In this document: positions 60,337 through 64,000 of the stretch, in pieces | Layout of the letters: every line of letters starts with the position of its first letter | Position numbering within the stretch: the first letter of the stretch is position 1 | NCBI RefSeq assembly: GCF_001620055.1 | Contig: NZ_LQGY01000032.1 | Location: forward strand, 18,388-82,387 | Length of the DNA stretch: 64,000 nt | Reading direction: 5' to 3' | DNA from: Agromyces sp. NDB4Y10 | GTDB taxonomy: Bacteria; Actinomycetota; Actinomycetes; Actinomycetales; Microbacteriaceae | The notes under the pieces: generated by a model | Told to the model about the DNA's origin: nothing | Database searches by the model: none | What the model saw: the letters and a program-made list of their open reading frames with translations, nothing else | Position numbers and translations under genes: made by a program

Positions 60337-60570
60337 TCAGCGCAGGGACGAGGTCCAGCGTCCCGGGCCGACCTCGATCGGCGGACGCAGGGCGTTGCGC
60401 GGGTGCGCCCAGTCGCTGCGCGCCGGCGGGGGCGGGCTGGCCTGCTCCTCGTCGACGGCCGCGACGAGGACCGCGGTCACGGCGGCGGCCTCCTCAGCCG
60501 ACACGTCGCGCGTCAGGAATCGGAGGTCGATGGACTGGGCGCCGTCGGGCTCGCCGGGTGCTGTGGTCAT
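60337..60570 (-). CDS. accE: Acyl-CoA carboxylase epsilon subunit
   Basis: A 77-residue protein matching the small AccE/PccE family that stabilises actinobacterial carboxylase beta-alpha complexes: SAEEAAAVTAVLVAA in the first half, then WAHPRNALRPPIEVGPGRW and a short tail. It starts nine bases after the accD stop on the same strand, the usual order. The ATG has GGAG 8 bases upstream. Confidence 0.9.
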   Translation of the reverse strand: MTTAPGEPDGAQSIDLRFLTRDVSAEEAAAVTAVLVAAVDEEQASPPPPARSDWAHPRNALRPPIEVGPGRWTSSLR

Positions 60571-60579
60571 GGCGGCTCC

Positions 60580-62181
60580 TTACAGCGGGATGTTGCCGTG
60601 CTTCTTGGGCGGCAGGCTCGCGCGCTTGGTGCGCAGCGCACGCAGCGCCTTCGTCACCGAGACGCGCGTGGCGGCCGGCTCGATGACGCCGTCGAGCTCG
60701 CCGCGCTCGGCGGCGAGGAACGGCGACGCGACGTTGTAGGTGTACTCGTTGGCGAGCCGCGTGCGCACGGCGGCGACGTCCTCGCCGGCCTCCTCGGCCC
60801 GCTTGATCTCACCGCGGTAGAGGATGTTCACGGCCCCCTGGCCGCCCATCACGGCGATCTCGGCCGTGGGCCAGGCGAGGTTGATGTCGGCGCCGAGCTG
60901 CTTGGAGCCCATCACGATGTACGCACCGCCGTACGCCTTGCGGGTGATGACCGTGACGAGCGGGACGGTCGCCTCGGCGTAGGCGTAGAGCAGCTTCGCG
61001 CCGCGGCGGATGACGCCCGTCCACTCCTGGTCGGTGCCCGGCAGGTAGCCGGGCACGTCGACGAGCGTGATGATCGGGATGGAGAACGCGTCGCAGAACC
61101 GGACGAACCGCGACGCCTTCTCGCCCGCCGCGATGTTCAGCGTGCCCGCCATCTGGCTGGGCTGGTTGGCGATGATGCCCACCGATCGCCCCTCGATGCG
61201 GGCGAAGCCGATGACGATGTTCGGGGCGAACAGCGGCTGCACCTCGAGGAAGTCGCCGTGGTCGACGATGCCCTCGATGACCGAGTGCATGTCGTACGGC
61301 TGGTTCGGCGAGTCCGGGATGATGGTGTTCAGCCGGCGGTCCTCGTCGGTGATCTCGAGCTCCGCCTCGCTGTCGTAGACGGGCGCCTCCGACATGTTGT
61401 TGTCCGGCAGGAACGACACGAGGGTGCGCGCGTAGTCGAGCGCGTCGGACTCGTCGCTCGCCAGGTAGTGCGCGACGCCCGACACCGTGTTGTGGGTGAG
61501 CGCGCCGCCGAGCTCCTCCATGCCGACGTCCTCGCCCGTGACGGTCTTGATCACGTCGGGGCCGGTCACGAACATCTGGCTGGTCTTGTCGACCATGATG
61601 ACGAAGTCGGTGAGGGCGGGGGAGTAGACCGCGCCGCCCGCGGCCGGGCCGCAGACGATCGAGATCTGCGGGATGACGCCCGATGCGGCGGTGTTCCGGC
61701 GGAAGATCTCGCCGTACTTGCCGAGGGCGACGACGCCCTCCTGGATGCGGGCGCCGCCCGAGTCGAGGATGCCGATGATGGGCACGCCGGTCTTCAGCGC
61801 GTGCTCCATGACCTTGATGATCTTCTCGCCCGCGACCTCGCCGAGCGAGCCGCCGAAGATCGTGAAGTCCTGCGAGTACACCGCGACCTGCCGGCCGTGG
61901 ATCGTGCCGACGCCGGTGACCACCGCGTCGCCGTAGGGGCGCTTGGCCTCCATGCCGAACGCGTACGTGCGGTGCCGCACGAACTCGTCGAACTCCACGA
62001 AGGAGCCGGGGTCGAGCAGCTCGGCGATGCGCTCGCGGGCGGTCATCTTGCCCTTGGCGTGCTGCTTCTCGATCGCCGCCTCGCCCGACGCCGTGACGGC
62101 CTCGTGGTACCGCTGCTTGAGGTCGGCGAGCTTGCCCGCGGTGGTGGAGAGGTCGGGGCCGTCGTTCGTCGCTTCGGTCAC
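60580..62181 (-). CDS. accD: Acyl-CoA carboxylase beta (carboxyltransferase) subunit
   Basis: Moves CO2 from biotin to acetyl-, propionyl- or longer acyl-CoA. The 533-residue protein has the crotonase-fold pair of carboxyltransferase domains: [40 protein letters not shown] and, later, [31 protein letters not shown]. Length matches actinobacterial AccD/PccB. GTG start with no ribosome site and a TAGAGT element eight bases before it, consistent with leaderless translation. Substrate range is not readable. It works with the biotin protein AccA3 encoded 5.7 kb away. Confidence 0.94.
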   Translation of the reverse strand: MTEATNDGPDLSTTAGKLADLKQRYHEAVTASGEAAIEKQHAKGKMTARERIAELLDPGSFVEFDEFVRHRTYAFGMEAKRPYGDAVVTGVGTIHGRQVAVYSQDFTIFGGSLGEVAGEKIIKVMEHALKTGVPIIGILDSGGARIQEGVVALGKYGEIFRRNTAASGVIPQISIVCGPAAGGAVYSPALTDFVIMVDKTSQMFVTGPDVIKTVTGEDVGMEELGGALTHNTVSGVAHYLASDESDALDYARTLVSFLPDNNMSEAPVYDSEAELEITDEDRRLNTIIPDSPNQPYDMHSVIEGIVDHGDFLEVQPLFAPNIVIGFARIEGRSVGIIANQPSQMAGTLNIAAGEKASRFVRFCDAFSIPIITLVDVPGYLPGTDQEWTGVIRRGAKLLYAYAEATVPLVTVITRKAYGGAYIVMGSKQLGADINLAWPTAEIAVMGGQGAVNILYRGEIKRAEEAGEDVAAVRTRLANEYTYNVASPFLAAERGELDGVIEPAATRVSVTKALRALRTKRASLPPKKHGNIPL

Positions 62182-62189
62182 GAGGCTTC

Positions 62190-62195
62190 ACTCTA
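62190..62195 (-). promoter_or_regulatory. Putative -10 element, leaderless accD
   Basis: Minus-strand TAGAGT ends eight bases before the GTG at 62181 and fits the actinobacterial TAnAnT form. Together with the lack of a ribosome site it points to leaderless initiation. Inferred. Confidence 0.5.
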
Positions 62196-62230
62196 CCGGC
62201 CTGCCTCCGGGCGGGATCGTTGACGGTTTC

Positions 62231-62244
62231 CCACAAAAACCCGG
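62231..62244 (-). promoter_or_regulatory. T-rich element upstream of accD
   Basis: On the coding strand CCGGGTTTTTGTGG, matching the accA3 element CCGGTCTTTTTTGTGG in sequence, orientation and distance from the start codon (50 versus 47 bases). It also lies in the region shared with divergent birA. Confidence 0.45.
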
Positions 62245-62314
62245 TGGTGCGTGGTGATGATGCCACCGGCGTCGCCCGGACACTAGCCTAATGGCGACGG
62301 ATCTGGAGGCGCGC

Positions 62315-63142
62315 ATGGAGTGGGTGCGTTCGCGGGCGGCGGTCCCGCGGTTCGAGTGGCTCGACACCACCGGGTCGACCAACGACGTGGCCCGCGAGGC
62401 GGCCACCGGGGCGGATGCCGCGGCCTGGCCGCACGGCGCCGCCATCGTCACCGACGACCAGACGCAGGGCCGCGGCCGGCTCGGCCGCACCTGGCTCGCG
62501 CCCACGGGCAAGACGCTCGCGATCTCCGTGCTGCTCCGGCCCGGCGCCGACCTGCCCGCCGATGCGTACGGCTGGATCCCGCTGCTGGCCGGCGTCGCGA
62601 TGACGGAGACGGTGCGCGCGGCGGTGGCGGCGGCATCCGTCGACCGCGGCGGCGAGGACGACGGCACCGGCGGCGTCGAGGTCGAGCTGAAGTGGCCGAA
62701 CGACGTGCTCGTCTCCGGGTACAAGGTGTGCGGCATCCTCTCGGAGCTCGTGGCCGAGGGCACCGTGGTCGTCGGCGCCGGACTCAACGTCGCCCTCGAC
62801 GAGCACGACCTGCCCACGCTCACGTCGACGTCGCTGCTGCTCGTCACCGGGCGTCGTCCCGACCCCGACGCGGTGCTCGCCGACTACCTGACCCGCCTGC
62901 TCGACCTCGTCGACCGCTTCGTCGCCGCGGGCGGCGACGCCGTGGCGAGCGGCGCCGCCGAACGGCTGGTCGCGGTGTGCGGCACGCTCGGCCGGGACGT
63001 GCGGGTCGAGCTCCCCGGCGGTGGCGAGCTGCTGGGCGTCGCCGAGGCCGTGGCGCCCGACGGGCGGCTCATGGTGCGGGACCGCCAGGACGGCGAGATC
63101 CGGGCGGTCGCAGCCGGAGACGTCACGCACCTGAGGTATTAA
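62315..63142 (+). CDS. birA: Biotin-[acyl-CoA carboxylase] ligase
   Basis: Attaches biotin to the carrier Lys of AccA3 and other biotin enzymes. The protein has the BirA motifs TTGSTNDVAREA, GRGRLGRTW (biotinyl-AMP loop), ELKWPNDVLVSGYKVCGIL, and a C-terminal SH3-like part; there is no N-terminal DNA-binding domain, so it is the non-repressor type. The ATG at 62315 has GGAGG five bases upstream and follows a TAGCCT element; an in-frame ATG at 62291 lies one base after that element and would add eight residues. It is divergent from accD. Confidence 0.92.
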   Translation: MEWVRSRAAVPRFEWLDTTGSTNDVAREAATGADAAAWPHGAAIVTDDQTQGRGRLGRTWLAPTGKTLAISVLLRPGADLPADAYGWIPLLAGVAMTETVRAAVAAASVDRGGEDDGTGGVEVELKWPNDVLVSGYKVCGILSELVAEGTVVVGAGLNVALDEHDLPTLTSTSLLLVTGRRPDPDAVLADYLTRLLDLVDRFVAAGGDAVASGAAERLVAVCGTLGRDVRVELPGGGELLGVAEAVAPDGRLMVRDRQDGEIRAVAAGDVTHLRY

Positions 63143-63699
63143 TGGGGGCCATGGGGGAGGCGAGCGGGACGCCCGGCCTGCCGCCGGGGGAGCGGATCGT
63201 GGCCCGGTTGCGGCGACACGCGCGCGTGCTCGTGCTGCCCGCGCTGCTGCTCGTCGCGGTCGCCGGCGGGGTCGGGTACCTCGTGCCCGTCCTCGACGAC
63301 GGATGGCCGCGACTCGTCGCCGTGGTCGTCGCCGCCCTCGTCGTCCTCCTGGGGTGCGTCATCCCGTACCTGTCGTGGCTCGCCGCCCGGACCACGATCA
63401 CCACGCGTCGCGTGATCGTCCGGCGGGGCCTCTTCGTGCGCGTGCGGCGCGAGCTATGGCACCGTCGCGGGTACGACGTGCAGGTGCGCCGCGGATGGCT
63501 GCAGCGGATGTTCGGCAGCGGCGACGTCCGGCTCGAGACCGGACACGACGTCCCCGTGGTGCTGCGGGACGTGCCGGGACCGCTCGCGGTCCAGGCGGCG
63601 CTGCACGAGCTCATGGCCGCCGCGCACGCGCTCGGGGCGCCCGCGGTGGGTCCTGGCACGGCTCCGGACGGCGATACCGCGCCGTGGGCGCGCGCCTGA
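63142..63699 (+). CDS. PH-domain membrane protein (YdbS-like)
   Basis: A 185-residue protein: two hydrophobic helices at about residues 29-50 and 60-80, then a bacterial PH-like (bPH2/YdbS) domain with TTRRVIVRRGLF and the basic RRELWHRRGYDVQVRRGWLQRMFGSGDVRLETG. The start codon overlaps the birA stop by one base (TAATG), and GAGGT precedes it. The Arg-rich PH domain may contact membrane lipids or a partner. Common near BirA in related genomes from recall; role unknown. Confidence 0.8.
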   Translation: MGAMGEASGTPGLPPGERIVARLRRHARVLVLPALLLVAVAGGVGYLVPVLDDGWPRLVAVVVAALVVLLGCVIPYLSWLAARTTITTRRVIVRRGLFVRVRRELWHRRGYDVQVRRGWLQRMFGSGDVRLETGHDVPVVLRDVPGPLAVQAALHELMAAAHALGAPAVGPGTAPDGDTAPWARA

Positions 63700-63789
63700 A
63701 TCCTCCTCCGGTGCCGGGCACCCGGCCGGACCGCGTACTGTAGTCGGGCGGCTCGCCGTCCCCGCGGGCCGAGCGACGAAAGGCACCAC

Positions 63790-64000
63790 TTGGGCGAGGA
63801 ATGCATCCACGGTTTCGACGAGGGCCTCTGCGCGATCTGCTCGCCGCCCGCTGAACCCGACCCGGCGGTGACCGCGGCGCGGAGCCGGCAGGCGCGGACC
63901 CCGGGCACCTCCCACGAGGCTGCGGCCGCCGCCGAGGCGCGCGCGGCCAAGGCGAGGTCGGCCGCGCGTCCCGCGACGTCCTCCCGCGCGGCCCGGCCGA
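63790..64000 (+). CDS. N-terminus of a DarT-like (DUF4433) protein, cut by window
   Basis: From a TTG start with AAAGG six bases upstream, 70 residues are visible. The N-terminus MGEECIHGFDEGLCAICSPP has a C-x-H-x8-C-x2-C metal-like cluster, followed by an Ala/Arg-rich linker. This start is like that of actinobacterial proteins with a C-terminal DUF4433/DarT ssDNA ADP-ribosyltransferase domain, as remembered; the domain itself lies outside the window, so the naming is tentative. Confidence 0.5.
   Translation, partial: MGEECIHGFDEGLCAICSPPAEPDPAVTAARSRQARTPGTSHEAAAAAEARAAKARSAARPATSSRAARP

Noticed and set aside
60188..60739. Plus-strand open frame over accE and the end of accD
   Set aside because: Simple Ser/Arg/Ala composition, no ribosome site, and it is antisense to accE.
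62220..62225. TTGACG as the -35 of birA
   Set aside because: It is about 58 bases from the nearest plausible -10 (TAGCCT at 62284), too far for a promoter.

Overview
This 64-kb window is chromosomal DNA of a very GC-rich actinobacterium. The gene set (GTP-type PEP carboxykinase, biotin-dependent acyl-CoA carboxylase with a small epsilon subunit, succinate dehydrogenase with two short anchors, MHS-type transporter, LpdA-like flavoprotein, many GTG starts) suggests Microbacteriaceae, perhaps near Agromyces; the family is inferred and the genus is only a guess. No rRNA, tRNA, prophage, known IS transposase or CRISPR array was recognised.

Layout. 1-11.8 kb: 3' part of pckG, small unknown genes, an ABC exporter, a LysM lipoprotein, the pseudouridine pair psuK-psuG, and a translationally coupled ABC exporter (ATPase plus two permeases). 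11.8-17.8 kb: a Met/Cys-rich four-helix copper protein, an MHS transporter, then a 917-residue fusion of adenylation domain, carrier domain and membrane acyltransferase, preceded by a near-perfect DtxR/IdeR iron box, then a DUF6325-like/SHOCT pair. 17.8-21.5 kb: riboflavin operon ribD-ribE-ribBA-ribH under an FMN riboswitch. 21.6-30.8 kb: membrane-anchored HExxH protein, SorC-type regulator beside glpD-glpF-glpK, HAD phosphatase, trpS, xthA. 30.9-35.7 kb: YihY membrane protein and sdhCDAB. 35.8-50 kb: a mannose-1-P guanylyltransferase and a large nucleoside uptake and salvage locus (two BMP lipoproteins, ATPase, two permeases, cdd, deoA, add, PTS IIA and IIB without IIC, phospho-sugar mutase, PNP). 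50.2-64 kb: LpdA-like oxidoreductase, a 1.33-kb unit bounded by 57-bp inverted repeats carrying a frameshifted DUF559/AbiEi-like gene, the acyl-CoA carboxylase genes (accA3, accD, accE, birA) with maf, an RNA methyltransferase and a response regulator/kinase/membrane-protein trio, a PH-domain protein, and the start of a DarT-like gene.

The genes form clear modules. In nucleoside salvage, BMP/ABC proteins import nucleosides, Cdd, Add, DeoA and PNP convert them to bases plus pentose-1-phosphates, and the phospho-sugar mutase probably feeds the pentose into central metabolism; PsuK/PsuG do the same for pseudouridine. GlpF, GlpK and GlpD bring glycerol to dihydroxyacetone phosphate. BirA charges the biotin-carrying AccA3, which works with AccD/AccE.

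The least expected features are the inverted-repeat unit around the DUF559 gene, the iron-box-controlled three-domain fusion, a T-rich element shared at the same distance by the accA3 and accD promoters, a recurring leaderless promoter layout, and PTS IIA/IIB proteins inside a nucleoside locus with no membrane subunit.
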